From an uncultured bacterium (GTDB lineage: Bacteria > Cyanobacteriota > Vampirovibrionia > Gastranaerophilales > Gastranaerophilaceae): 64,000 nucleotides of DNA. The stretch covers positions 36,072 through 100,071 of the forward strand of contig CASELF010000102.1 of assembly GCA_949288725.1 (NCBI GenBank), written 5' to 3'. Below the pieces are notes generated by a model, which did no database searches, was not told the origin of the DNA, and worked only from the letters and a program-made list of their open reading frames with translations. Position 1 is the first letter of the stretch, and every line of letters starts with the position of its first letter. Positions 44,528 to 53,836 of this stretch are shown here, one piece after another. Position numbers and translations under genes: made by a program.

Positions 44528-47500
44528 ATGTTACAAGAAGCAACCAGAGCCCTTAATTCGGCATTTAATAACAGTTTTATAAAAAAATTAAGTTTGTATC
44601 TACATGATTGCGTAAGAGAAGAAGTTAAAAGTTCAACCTTCAGAAATCTAAAAGGGGATAAGGATAACAAATGGATTTTCTTAAAAGAGAAAGAAACCCT
44701 GTTAACAGAAGGCTTAGAATATTTAAAACTTGACGGTTCAAATCCGAACTTAAATGAATTAATGCTACAAAGCAGTGCTGGTTCAAGAGATAAATATTTA
44801 ATCTACGGTTATATGTTCATTGTAGGCAGAAACGGAAAATCTCGCAGACAAAATGAATTTTTAACACCGTTATTATATGTTCCTTGCAAACTGGAACGTA
44901 ACGGAGTGAACATAAATTGTATTCTTCAAGATGATGTTTTATCACTCAATACAGGAGCGATAGCCGCTTTGCTGAAAAAAAGTGATGACGATGATGAAGT
45001 TGATTTATTCTTGGAAGGAATACTTGATGTAGTGCCTGATTTGCCGATTACCAAAGAAAAAATGGATATTTTTCTTGTAACCTTAAAATCACTTATTCCT
45101 GATATTGAAATAACATTTGACACTTCAGATAACGACATTGAAGACAATATTTCAAAAGAAGAAAATCAAGAAAAAGATTATTCAGATACTGAAATTAACG
45201 GTGAAAATTTTGATGAAATAATAGAAGATGAAATTCGAGAAACAAAACAAAAATCAAACACAAATAACATTAAAAAATTAAGTGTTGTTGACTCAAGTGC
45301 AATAATATTAACAAAACGTCCTGCAGTAACTGCAGGTGTTCTGCACGAACTTATACAAATTTCAGAAAAGCCAAGCGGAGTATTCAGAGAAACAACATTA
45401 GGCGTAATAAATGATGAATACACACAATCTGTAGAAAAGGCTTTTCCGTTAAAAGATGCAGATGCACCATTTTACCCTATTACACCGCTTGCATTAAGTG
45501 ACTCTCAAGAAAGAGTTATTAAAAATGTTGAAAATAACAAACTAATTGCGGTTCAAGGACCTCCAGGAACAGGAAAATCTCAAACTATCGTAAACTTAGT
45601 TGCACACTTGATTGCAAACGGAAAAACTGTTCTTGTTGCCTCAAGAATGGATAAAGCAGTTGATGTTGTTGCAGATAGATTGAACAATTTAGGCGCACCA
45701 TATTTAGCGCTGCGAGCAGGTAGAATGAATTACCAAAGACAATTAAGCGCACAACTTCAAGAATTAGTTTCCGGGAAATTCGTACTTAATGAAGATTTGG
45801 ATGATTATATTTTTGCAGACACAAAAGATATGGTTCAACACCTTGACTGCATAAGAGAAACAGAAGACAAATGCGAAAAAATTATAAATTTGGAAAATGA
45901 ATGGCACAAATTGAAAGATGAAATTTCCCAAACAAACGCATCAATCGGAGATTTGGAATATATTACAAGACCATTAAAAAAATCAGAAATTGATAATATT
46001 AATGATGTAATAAAATCGCTTTCAGATAATATGGAAAAATCAGGATTTTTTGCCTCAATCGCGAATATGTCAAATATCAGACAATTAAAGAAAATCTTAA
46101 ACATTCACAGTTTTGAGGTAGAGCCTGAAACACTTGACAGATTAAAGATTGAACTTGATTTTGTAACCCAAAAGTGGAGATTAAGAAAAATAGAAACCGA
46201 TATTCAAAAAATCGGTAATCTTCACGTTATGATGGAACAAATAAGACAATTAAAGAAAAAGCAAAATACACTTGCAATCAATATCTTAAAATCTACAAGA
46301 CGAGAAGCATTAAAATCACTTCTTCGGGATGCTAAAAAAGTTAGAAGAATAAAAGTTCACGCATTAGCACTTGTTGAAAAACGCAAGAAAAAAACAGATA
46401 ACATAATGGAAGAAGAAGACTTTAAACCATTACTTGACGCATTTCCTTGCTGGTGTGTAACAACTTACGCCGTATCAGATTCACTTCCGCTAAAACCGGG
46501 AATGTTTGATGTTGCAATTATTGATGAAGCTTCTCAATGTGATATTGCAAGTTGTTTCCCTATAATGTACCGTGCCAAAAGAACTGTTGTTGTAGGTGAT
46601 GACAAACAATTACCACACTTATCATTCCTTGAGAAAGCAAAAGAACAATCCTTCTTGAGCCAATATGGAATACCTGACAAATATCAGTTGATGTGGAGAT
46701 TTAGAACAAATTCAATGTTTGATTTGGCTGATTACTATTCTATGAATTCAGTTATGCTTGATGAGCATTTCAGAAGTCTACCGCCGATTATTAATTTCTC
46801 TAATAAAGAATTTTATAATGACAGAATTAGAGTTATGCGTAAAGAAACTTCAAGTGAAAACGCTATTGATATTATTAAAGTTCCTGAGGGTAAAGTGGAT
46901 TCTGATGCGACAAGAAACCTTCCTGAAATTGAAGCATTAGTCAAAACATTACACGAAATTGTCTTGAATGATGAAAAAAATAATCCTGAAAAACCAGTTA
47001 CTATCGGTATAATTTCACCATTCAGAGCACAAGTTGAACAGTTAAAAATCTCAGTACCAAAAGTTCTATCAGACTATATGATAAAGAAACACCAAATCGA
47101 AATCGGTACAGCTCACACCTTCCAAGGGGATGAAAGAGATATTATTCTGATGTCTTGGGCTTTTGCAAACAACTCATACCCTCAAAGTATAACCTTCTTG
47201 CAAAAACCAAACCTGTTTAACGTTGCAATTACAAGAGCGAAAAACAAATGCATAAACTTTGTTTCTCACGACTTAGATACAATGCCTGACGGACATTTCA
47301 GACATTATGTTTCTTACCTTAACAACTACAAGGAGCGCAAAAAACTTATTCAAGATGCCGGCATAGATGAAAACAATTATAAAAATGCATTGGAAAAAGA
47401 AGTTGCCGATGAAATAAGAAAATTAGACCACAAGGTTAATGCGGGTGTAGAAATTGCAGGATTAAGTGCAGATTTAGTAGTTGATGAAAAATTTGTTATC

Positions 47501-47665
47501 GAAATTGATGGGATGGAGGATTCTAAAAAACTTCACCATATGACAAATATGAAAAAACAAGCAATCTTAGAACGCTGCGGCTACAAAGTTAAACGTATTA
47601 CATACAGAGAATGGCAATATTCACCAAAAGCCTGCCTTGATAGAGTTTTAACAATTGATATATAG
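44528..47665 (+). CDS. SF1 helicase with C-terminal nuclease-like domain
   Basis: 1045 residues. The N-terminal 310 residues are unknown, with an acidic, low-complexity middle (about 195-245). The DNA2/Upf1-like motor follows: Walker A GPPGTGKS (344-351), DEASQCD, VVVGDDKQLPHLS, IGTAHTFQGDERDIILMSWA (motif V) and NVAITRAKNK (motif VI). The last 100 residues look like a DUF559/Vsr-like PD-(D/E)xK fold (AGLSADLVVDEKFVIEIDGM, then GYKVKRITYREW), with Asp-x10-Glu-x-Asp spacing. Similar helicase-nuclease proteins occur in anti-phage loci and in housekeeping DNA repair. Single gene; no partner or restriction genes nearby. Confidence 0.88.
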   Translation: MLQEATRALNSAFNNSFIKKLSLYLHDCVREEVKSSTFRNLKGDKDNKWIFLKEKETLLTEGLEYLKLDGSNPNLNELMLQSSAGSRDKYLIYGYMFIVGRNGKSRRQNEFLTPLLYVPCKLERNGVNINCILQDDVLSLNTGAIAALLKKSDDDDEVDLFLEGILDVVPDLPITKEKMDIFLVTLKSLIPDIEITFDTSDNDIEDNISKEENQEKDYSDTEINGENFDEIIEDEIRETKQKSNTNNIKKLSVVDSSAIILTKRPAVTAGVLHELIQISEKPSGVFRETTLGVINDEYTQSVEKAFPLKDADAPFYPITPLALSDSQERVIKNVENNKLIAVQGPPGTGKSQTIVNLVAHLIANGKTVLVASRMDKAVDVVADRLNNLGAPYLALRAGRMNYQRQLSAQLQELVSGKFVLNEDLDDYIFADTKDMVQHLDCIRETEDKCEKIINLENEWHKLKDEISQTNASIGDLEYITRPLKKSEIDNINDVIKSLSDNMEKSGFFASIANMSNIRQLKKILNIHSFEVEPETLDRLKIELDFVTQKWRLRKIETDIQKIGNLHVMMEQIRQLKKKQNTLAINILKSTRREALKSLLRDAKKVRRIKVHALALVEKRKKKTDNIMEEEDFKPLLDAFPCWCVTTYAVSDSLPLKPGMFDVAIIDEASQCDIASCFPIMYRAKRTVVVGDDKQLPHLSFLEKAKEQSFLSQYGIPDKYQLMWRFRTNSMFDLADYYSMNSVMLDEHFRSLPPIINFSNKEFYNDRIRVMRKETSSENAIDIIKVPEGKVDSDATRNLPEIEALVKTLHEIVLNDEKNNPEKPVTIGIISPFRAQVEQLKISVPKVLSDYMIKKHQIEIGTAHTFQGDERDIILMSWAFANNSYPQSITFLQKPNLFNVAITRAKNKCINFVSHDLDTMPDGHFRHYVSYLNNYKERKKLIQDAGIDENNYKNALEKEVADEIRKLDHKVNAGVEIAGLSADLVVDEKFVIEIDGMEDSKKLHHMTNMKKQAILERCGYKVKRITYREWQYSPKACLDRVLTIDI

Positions 47666-47690
47666 TTTTTAAAATAGAAAAATATATTTG

Positions 47691-47721
47691 AATGAACAGA
47701 ATAGCAAATATTCTGTTCATT
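47691..47721 (+). terminator. Hairpin after the helicase gene
   Basis: AATGAACAGAATA pairs perfectly with TATTCTGTTCATT around GCAAA, 25 bases after the stop. The U tract is weak (TGTTATAC), so it may stabilise the mRNA end rather than act as a strong terminator. Confidence 0.5.
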
Positions 47722-47750
47722 TGTTATACAAATTATGTTTTGTATATAAT
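47721..47750 (+). promoter_or_regulatory. miaB promoter with internal inverted repeat
   Basis: TTGTTA (47721-47726) and TATAAT (47745-47750) with an 18-base spacer. The spacer is almost wholly an inverted repeat, ATACAAA and TTTGTAT around TTATGT (47725-47744), a possible operator. Confidence 0.5.
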
Positions 47751-47784
47751 ATTAAATATAACAGATTAGAATAGAAAGGAAATA

Positions 47785-49116
47785 ATGAAAAAAGTATATA
47801 TAGAAACAATGGGTTGCCAAATGAATAAATCCGATACGGAAAGAATGCTTGGAATGCTTTCAACCTGTGGATATGACGAGACCTCAGACCCTAAACAGGC
47901 AGATTTACTTATGGTAAATACCTGTTCAATAAGACAACTCAGTGAAGATAAAGCATATAGCCTTATCGGAACTTGGGGAAAATGGAAAAAATCAAGACCT
48001 GAATTAAAAATAGGTTTTTGCGGCTGCGTTGCTCAACAAAAAGCACAACAAATATTTAAGCGTGCACATTATGTGGATTTTGTTTTAGGAACTCATAAAA
48101 TCTATACACTGCCTGAAATTATAAAAGCAGTGAACAACGGCGAAAAAATATGCGAATGCGAAGAAACAAATGCAACAGAAGATGATAAAGCCGTTCAATA
48201 TAAAATTAATCGTGTAAAATCAGTCAATGCTTGGATTCCGATAACAGAAGGCTGTAACAATTTCTGCACATACTGTATCGTTCCATATACAAGAGGACGT
48301 GAACGCTCAAGACTTCCTGAAACAATACTAAAAGAAGTTAAAGATGCACTAAATTCAGGATTTAAAGAAATTACACTTCTTGGTCAAAATGTTGACAGTT
48401 ACGGTAAAGATTTTAAAGGTAAAAAATACCGTCTTGCAGATTTGCTAAGAGAAGTTAACGCAATAGAAGGCAAATTCCGTATTCGTTTTGTAACTTCTTA
48501 TCCTACAGATATTACAGATGAACTAATCGAAACAGCCGTTGAATTGGATAAAGTTTGTGAATATTTCCATATTCCAATGCAATCAGGAAGCAGTGAAGTT
48601 CTAAAGAAAATGAATCGCAGATATGATAGGCAAACTTATATTCAAATTGCTGAAAAAATTAGAAAAATGGTACCTGATGTTACTATAACAAGTGACTTTA
48701 TTGCAGGATTTCCCGGAGAAACAGAAGAACAATTCCAAGAAACACTAACCGCAATGGAAGAAGTCGGATTGGATTATTCTAATACCGCAGCATATTCTCC
48801 TAGAGAAAAAACAGTTGCAGCAAAATGGGTTGATAAATTCATAGATGAAGATACAAAATTTGAACGCCTTGCAAGATTGAATGAACAAAACAGAAAATGT
48901 TGCCTTGCTTCAAATAAAAAATTCTTAGGACGAGAAATGGAAGTTCTAATCGAAAATTTTGAAAACCATAAAGGTCAAAATGTTATAACAGGTAGAACAA
49001 GAAATAATAAAATTGTCCATATCCCTTGCGATAAAGATTTAACAGGAGAATTTGTTAACGTAAAAATTACGAAGGTAAAAACATGGTATTTGAATGGCGA
49101 AATTATAGACAATTAA
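47785..49116 (+). CDS. miaB: tRNA-2-methylthio-N6-dimethylallyladenosine synthase MiaB
   Basis: 443 residues. UPF0004 domain with three Cys that bind a 4Fe-4S cluster (ETMGCQMNKSD, VNTCSIRQ, GFCGCVAQQ). Radical-SAM domain with CNNFCTYCIVPYTRGRERSR (CxxxCxxC), and FHIPMQSGSSEVLKKMNRRY. TRAM domain at the end. It methylthiolates A37 of tRNAs reading UNN codons. GAAAGGAAAT precedes the start. Its stop lies inside the next gene. Confidence 0.97.
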   Translation: MKKVYIETMGCQMNKSDTERMLGMLSTCGYDETSDPKQADLLMVNTCSIRQLSEDKAYSLIGTWGKWKKSRPELKIGFCGCVAQQKAQQIFKRAHYVDFVLGTHKIYTLPEIIKAVNNGEKICECEETNATEDDKAVQYKINRVKSVNAWIPITEGCNNFCTYCIVPYTRGRERSRLPETILKEVKDALNSGFKEITLLGQNVDSYGKDFKGKKYRLADLLREVNAIEGKFRIRFVTSYPTDITDELIETAVELDKVCEYFHIPMQSGSSEVLKKMNRRYDRQTYIQIAEKIRKMVPDVTITSDFIAGFPGETEEQFQETLTAMEEVGLDYSNTAAYSPREKTVAAKWVDKFIDEDTKFERLARLNEQNRKCCLASNKKFLGREMEVLIENFENHKGQNVITGRTRNNKIVHIPCDKDLTGEFVNVKITKVKTWYLNGEIIDN

Positions 49117-49955
49117 CCATTAAGTTAAAAAGATATTTAGTAATTTTGTTAGCACTTTTGGCTTTAAATATGCCATTATGTGCATTTTCGGCTGAACAAA
49201 ATTTCAATGACAATATTGTTGCAACAGCAACAACGACAAGTAAAAACGCAACAGATGTTTTAAAAGGTTCTGTTTCTGTTGATATTATCCCATATTGTGA
49301 AAACTGGTCATCTGAATATGCTTATAACCAAATTAATCGAATAGGTTCAAAACTTATTCAAGCAAACAATATAGAAAAAGATATAACATTTGTTGTATCA
49401 GATGAAAAAGATGCCAATGCTTCTGCAAATATTAAAAATGTTATAACCGTTAATTTAGGGCTTTTAAAATATGTCGAAACAGAAGATGAACTTGCTTATG
49501 TAATCGGACATGAGATGGGACATATTTCAAAAAATCATGTCAAAAAAAGTCTTGCAAGAAGTATTGCACTAAAAACTGCAGGAATTGCTGGCAGTGTATT
49601 AACAGTCGCAGGAATATTCAGTGACTCTGCTAAAATTGCGAAATCAGGAGCAATCGTGACAGGTAGTGCCATTGTCGGTGGCGTTGCTAATAAATCCTTA
49701 TCCAGAGGTCAGGAAACAAAATCCGATATGGCTAGTATTGATTATATGGTTAATGCAGGTTATAATCCGTTGGCTTCAATTTCATTACTGAATAAAATCT
49801 CAGGTAATTACTTTGATATATTTTCTGATCACCCATCCGGAGGGAAAAGAATTAAAAAAGCATACAAATATATTGCCAAAAATTATCCTGAATACTTGGA
49901 AAAAGGTTATAATTCAACTTCTTATCAAAGAGCGTTACAATATATAAACAAATAA
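49083..49955 (+). CDS. M48-family metallopeptidase, exported
   Basis: 290 residues. The start at 49083 overlaps miaB by 34 bases and has GAAGG about 7 bases upstream. The next 35 residues contain a signal peptide (YLVILLALLALNMPLCAFSA). Catalytic zinc motif GHEMGHISKNHV near residue 142 and the third-ligand region SRGQETKSDMASIDYMVNAG. A short apolar part between them (about 155-195) may touch the membrane. Related to BepA/YfgC-type periplasmic peptidases without the TPR half. A broken, catalytically dead paralogue lies at 9552-10238. Confidence 0.9.
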   Translation: MVFEWRNYRQLTIKLKRYLVILLALLALNMPLCAFSAEQNFNDNIVATATTTSKNATDVLKGSVSVDIIPYCENWSSEYAYNQINRIGSKLIQANNIEKDITFVVSDEKDANASANIKNVITVNLGLLKYVETEDELAYVIGHEMGHISKNHVKKSLARSIALKTAGIAGSVLTVAGIFSDSAKIAKSGAIVTGSAIVGGVANKSLSRGQETKSDMASIDYMVNAGYNPLASISLLNKISGNYFDIFSDHPSGGKRIKKAYKYIAKNYPEYLEKGYNSTSYQRALQYINK

Positions 49956-49956
49956 A

Positions 49957-49978
49957 AGCAGGGTATATACCCCCTGCT
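49957..49978 (+). terminator. Terminator of miaB-M48 unit
   Basis: AGCAGGG and CCCTGCT around TATATACC, followed by TATTTAAT. It begins 1 base after the stop of the peptidase gene. Confidence 0.7.
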
Positions 49979-50009
49979 TATTTAATATCTATACATTTAT
50001 AATTTTTCA

Positions 50010-51122
50010 TTAACGATAATTCACCCTTCCAATATTTTCAACTTGTCTAAAGTCTAATTTAATAGGTTTAGAAGCCCCTGTTTCCTTAAATAAAACATAT
50101 GAATTCTGCATATCAAAATCTTTTCTAACTATTTCCAAACCGGAATCAGCAGATCTTGATTTTAAATTTTTTATCCCTTCAGGAAAATTTTTATGGAAAC
50201 TAATCGCGTTTTCAATAACTTCATCTAAAGATTTTTTAATACTTTCCAAATTAGTATTCCAAGAGCGTTTGTCTTCTAATGGTGTTAAAATTGCCATAGC
50301 ATTATCTTTAACCTGCTTTGCAATCACAGGACTTGCAATATATTGTCCTTTTTCAGAACCTATAAGAGCCTGTTCAATCAACCTGATAGCAAATCCAGCA
50401 TTTGATGTAGGATATATGTTATTTTTATGCAACAAATTAACGCGACCTTCCTTTAAATCATCAATATTAAACATCCCATCACCATTTGCTTTTAATAACA
50501 TACTATTTCTTTCAATTTGTTTAATTGCATCCTGTTGACCTGTTCCTGTCATTAAGAAATCAAACATACTTGAAATAGCGTTTACATTATTTTCTTTCAT
50601 TTCTTCCATTATCTTTAGAACATCATCTGGCAATATTGTACCAATTTCATCAATAGATCTAACTTTATAGGCAGGTTCATATTTTGCTATTTCTTTTTTC
50701 ATTTTCGCAATTTCAGCATCTTTTTCGTCCAACATTTGTTGATATTGATATCTTGCTTTATTTCTCGCATCACTTACTGCATGATTTTTTTCGATTTGGG
50801 ATATACTAATCTTTTCTTCTGCCTTGTTTAGAGCATCTGATAGATCGCTGTTTCTACTATGTAATTTTCCATTTTCTCCAGATAATTCTCTTAGTTTTTC
50901 AATAAAAGATTCAATTACATCTTCTACTTTATTAGAACTCAAAGAAAAGGTGCCTTTAACTTCTGAAATAATTTTTTTAGAATCTACATTTTCACCTTGA
51001 ATAATCTGGCGAACAAATTTATCACCTAGATTACCTGTAAAATTGATATTATTTTGAGGTTTTGATGATTTAATATTTGGATTTTGTACAGATATTGGGG
51101 TAATTGCTGAAATCGGGTTCAT
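50010..51122 (-). CDS. Coiled-coil protein with N-terminal INFTG leader
   Basis: 370 residues from the ATG at 51122, chosen because AGAAAGGAACC lies just upstream; an earlier ATG has no such site. The first 32 residues are Pro/Ile/Asn/Gln-rich (MNPISAITPISVQNPNIKSS), followed by NNINFTGNLGDKF. Residues 65-165 are a coiled coil (LRELSGENGKLHSRNSDLSD, then KNHAVSDARNKARYQYQQML), and a helical C-terminal part follows. No Sec signal. The leader resembles those of the proteins at 36064 and 60670. Confidence 0.72.
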   Translation of the reverse strand: MNPISAITPISVQNPNIKSSKPQNNINFTGNLGDKFVRQIIQGENVDSKKIISEVKGTFSLSSNKVEDVIESFIEKLRELSGENGKLHSRNSDLSDALNKAEEKISISQIEKNHAVSDARNKARYQYQQMLDEKDAEIAKMKKEIAKYEPAYKVRSIDEIGTILPDDVLKIMEEMKENNVNAISSMFDFLMTGTGQQDAIKQIERNSMLLKANGDGMFNIDDLKEGRVNLLHKNNIYPTSNAGFAIRLIEQALIGSEKGQYIASPVIAKQVKDNAMAILTPLEDKRSWNTNLESIKKSLDEVIENAISFHKNFPEGIKNLKSRSADSGLEIVRKDFDMQNSYVLFKETGASKPIKLDFRQVENIGRVNYR

Positions 51123-51226
51123 AATGGTTCCTTTCTGAATTATACACACTCAGCAATAAAACCTCTCAAAAACTCTTTTTGCTATGGTTTTAAACCGTTC
51201 TTAATAAAATTTAACACATAAAAATA

Positions 51227-51248
51227 ACAGTGTATAAAAATACACTGT
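51227..51248 (-). terminator. Terminator of the hydrolase operon
   Basis: ACAGTGTAT pairs with ATACACTGT around AAAA; T-rich on both sides. It is 28 bases after the stop of the last gene of the CMD-cupin/hydrolase operon. Confidence 0.8.
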
Positions 51249-51276
51249 CATTTTTACTAATAAAAATTTCCTCTTT

Positions 51277-52311
51277 TTATTTTAAATTAGTTTTAAAGAA
51301 TTCTTCAATTTTAGCAAACGGAATTTTATCCATATTATCGTATAAATCAACATGATTTGCATCTTTTATTATCAACAATTCTTTGTTATCACCCTTTAAT
51401 TTTTTATAGGCATCTTCGCTAAAATATCTGCTGTGTGCCTTTTCACCGTGAATCATTAAAACAGGTGTTCTAATTTCTTCGCTATAGCACAATATCGGCA
51501 AATTCATCAATGATAAAGTTGACGTCATATTCCAATTCCCGTTTGAATTGATTGAATTTTTATGAAACCCTCTTTGGGTTTTGTAGTAATCAAAATAATC
51601 TTTCACAAACTGAGGTTCTTCGCCTGTTAATTTTTCAGGTAGCCCAGGTGCTTTTGCATAAGTTTTATTTTTAAAATCTTGTGTTCTTTGATTATTTAGA
51701 GATTGTTTCAACTCATAACGAGCATTTTCGTCAATAGAATCATAATAACCTTTTGCACTTACTCTTGTCATATCATACATTGTTGAAGTAACAACGGCTT
51801 TTATTCTGGTATCCATTTGTGCTGCGTTTAGTGCAAAACCTCCAAAGCCACAAATACCTAAAATTCCGATTTTATCAGCATCTACATCCGGTTGATTACT
51901 CAAAAAATCAACTGCTGCACTAAAATCTTCAGTATTTATATCAGGAGATGCAACATTTCGTGGAGTTCCTAAACTTTCGCCTGTATATGACGGATCAAAA
52001 GCAAGTGTTATAAAACCTTTCTGTGCTAAAGTTTGAGCGTACAAACCTGAGGCTTGTTCTTTCACAGCACCAAATGGTCCTGAAATTGCTATTGCTGCTA
52101 ATTTTTCATCTTTTGCTACACCCTTTGGAATATATAAATCTCCGACTAACTTTATTCCAAAACGGTTAGCAAATTCAACTTTTTTTACATCTACTTTATC
52201 ACTTTTTGGGAAAACTTTGTCCCAAGAATTATCTTTTGCAATACTCATATTATTTGCTCCTATAATTAATGAAAATAATAACAATAAACTCAATAATAGA
52301 TTTTTAAACAT
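51277..52311 (-). CDS. Alpha/beta hydrolase, exported paralogue
   Basis: 344 residues with a signal peptide (LLLSLLLLFSLIIGANNMSIA). Alpha/beta-hydrolase core with an oxyanion region GPFGAVKEQASGLYAQTLAQ. The nucleophile elbow is GICGFGGFALNAAQ, with Cys where Ser is usual, as in dienelactone hydrolases. The acid-His part is MIHGEKAHSRYFSEDAYKKL, then DANHVDLYDN. Clear paralogue of the upstream gene (52304), with which it overlaps by 8 bases. The substrate is unknown. Confidence 0.88.
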   Translation of the reverse strand: MFKNLLLSLLLLFSLIIGANNMSIAKDNSWDKVFPKSDKVDVKKVEFANRFGIKLVGDLYIPKGVAKDEKLAAIAISGPFGAVKEQASGLYAQTLAQKGFITLAFDPSYTGESLGTPRNVASPDINTEDFSAAVDFLSNQPDVDADKIGILGICGFGGFALNAAQMDTRIKAVVTSTMYDMTRVSAKGYYDSIDENARYELKQSLNNQRTQDFKNKTYAKAPGLPEKLTGEEPQFVKDYFDYYKTQRGFHKNSINSNGNWNMTSTLSLMNLPILCYSEEIRTPVLMIHGEKAHSRYFSEDAYKKLKGDNKELLIIKDANHVDLYDNMDKIPFAKIEEFFKTNLK

Positions 52312-53251
52312 GTTTCACCCCCTTATCAAAAAATTCAACTAATTTTGTAACTACTTGAGAAACAAATTCAGGCTTGTCATACAAATCAACATGTGTTGCA
52401 CCATCAATAACATAAATTTCTTTAGGTTCTTTGGCTTTTGAATAGGCATCTTCTGTAAAATACAAAGTATCAGCCTTGCTACCTACAACGAATAATAATG
52501 GTCTTGGTGTAACTGTATCGATATGACCAAAAGCATCCCAGGCAGCTAATTTATCATTACTAGAAACTAAATATTTATTGACAGATGTCGGGTAAGAACA
52601 ACGTTCTGTTCTATAATATTCATACGCTTCTTTTTGTATTACAGATGTATGTTCATCAATATCGTCTTCTGATTTTGGAACATAATTCCAATACAAAGGT
52701 TCTTCTCCACGTGCTTCTTTTGTTCTGGCATCTGCAACTTCTGCTAAAAGTTTTTGCATAAAGTTTTCAATATTTACACCAGGAAAACCGTTTTTAGCAC
52801 TATCACCAACATCCCAAGTGCTTATACCTGCTGCTGCTTTTATTCTCGCTTCTGTTTGTATTGCGTTCATTGTATATCCGCCGCCTGCACAAATTCCCAT
52901 TGCACCTATTTTATTCTCATCGACATAAGAAAGTGTAACAAGATAATCAACCGCACTTCTTATATCTTCAACTCTTGATGTCGGGTCTTCTAAATATCTT
53001 GGCATACCTTCACTTTCGCCTTGGTGAGAAGCATCAAAAGCAAGTGCTACATATCCGTTTTGTGCTAAATTCCAAGCATATAAAGAGGAACATTGCTCTT
53101 TAACGCCACCACCCGGATGAGTAACTACAATTGCAGGATATTTCAATGTTTCATCAAAATCTTTAGGCAAAAATAACAAACCTGCTATTTTCAAATCAAA
53201 TTTCTTAAACCAAACTTTTTTTCCTTCTTTGTAATGAGTATCATATAGCAT
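52304..53251 (-). CDS. Alpha/beta hydrolase, cytoplasmic paralogue
   Basis: 315 residues without signal peptide. Similar to the exported neighbour. Oxyanion region THPGGGVKEQCSSLYAWNLA, nucleophile elbow GAMGICAGGGYTMNAIQ (Cys nucleophile), then SKADTLYFTEDAYSKA and the catalytic His in DGATHVDLYDKPEF. The pair suggests the same reaction handled on both sides of the membrane. Related to YcjY/dienelactone-hydrolase-like proteins that are often next to LysR regulators. Confidence 0.88.
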   Translation of the reverse strand: MLYDTHYKEGKKVWFKKFDLKIAGLLFLPKDFDETLKYPAIVVTHPGGGVKEQCSSLYAWNLAQNGYVALAFDASHQGESEGMPRYLEDPTSRVEDIRSAVDYLVTLSYVDENKIGAMGICAGGGYTMNAIQTEARIKAAAGISTWDVGDSAKNGFPGVNIENFMQKLLAEVADARTKEARGEEPLYWNYVPKSEDDIDEHTSVIQKEAYEYYRTERCSYPTSVNKYLVSSNDKLAAWDAFGHIDTVTPRPLLFVVGSKADTLYFTEDAYSKAKEPKEIYVIDGATHVDLYDKPEFVSQVVTKLVEFFDKGVKHV

Positions 53252-53254
53252 AAT

Positions 53255-53824
53255 TTACACCTCAATTTCTTTTATTACTTTTGCAGGATTACCGCCGACA
53301 ATAGTATTTTCCATAACATCTTTTGTAACAACAGCACCTGCAGCTACTATTGCCCCATCTGAAATCGTCACACCGGGTAATATTGTAGCATTGGAACCTA
53401 TCCAAACATTAGAACCTATTTTCACAGGTTTTGGGATTATAGATGCCCTTTTGGATGGATTCTGATTATGGTTTAACGTTGCAATTACTACATTATGACC
53501 AATTAAAACATTATCACCTATTGTTATTCCACCCTGATCTTGAAAATGACAACAAGAATTTATAAATACATTCTTGCCTAATTGAATATTTTTTCCGCAA
53601 TCTGTGTAAAACGGTGGAAATAGACGAAATGTTTTATCTAAAGGTTTTCCTATCAAACAAAAAAATAATTCTTGAACTTTCTCAGGCGGATTATATTTGT
53701 TGTTCAATTCATCAGACAATTTCATAGCCTCATCTGCCAATTTTGACATATATTCATGAATTTCAGAGTTTGCAACAACTTCTTTTCCGCTGTTTAAATA
53801 ATCTAAAAAATCTTGTAATTCCAT
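53255..53824 (-). CDS. Sugar O-acetyltransferase family protein (hexapeptide)
   Basis: 189 residues of the Maa/LacA type. Helical N-terminus, then hexapeptide turns ([40 protein letters not shown]) with the active-site His in [12 protein letters not shown], and [11 protein letters not shown] at the end. It is a distant paralogue of the enzyme at 10763-11326 (alike in length and motifs). It sits in the LysR-controlled operon with 3-base and 12-base gaps to its neighbours. Confidence 0.92.
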   Translation of the reverse strand: MELQDFLDYLNSGKEVVANSEIHEYMSKLADEAMKLSDELNNKYNPPEKVQELFFCLIGKPLDKTFRLFPPFYTDCGKNIQLGKNVFINSCCHFQDQGGITIGDNVLIGHNVVIATLNHNQNPSKRASIIPKPVKIGSNVWIGSNATILPGVTISDGAIVAAGAVVTKDVMENTIVGGNPAKVIKEIEV

Positions 53825-53836
53825 TTTTATATCCTT

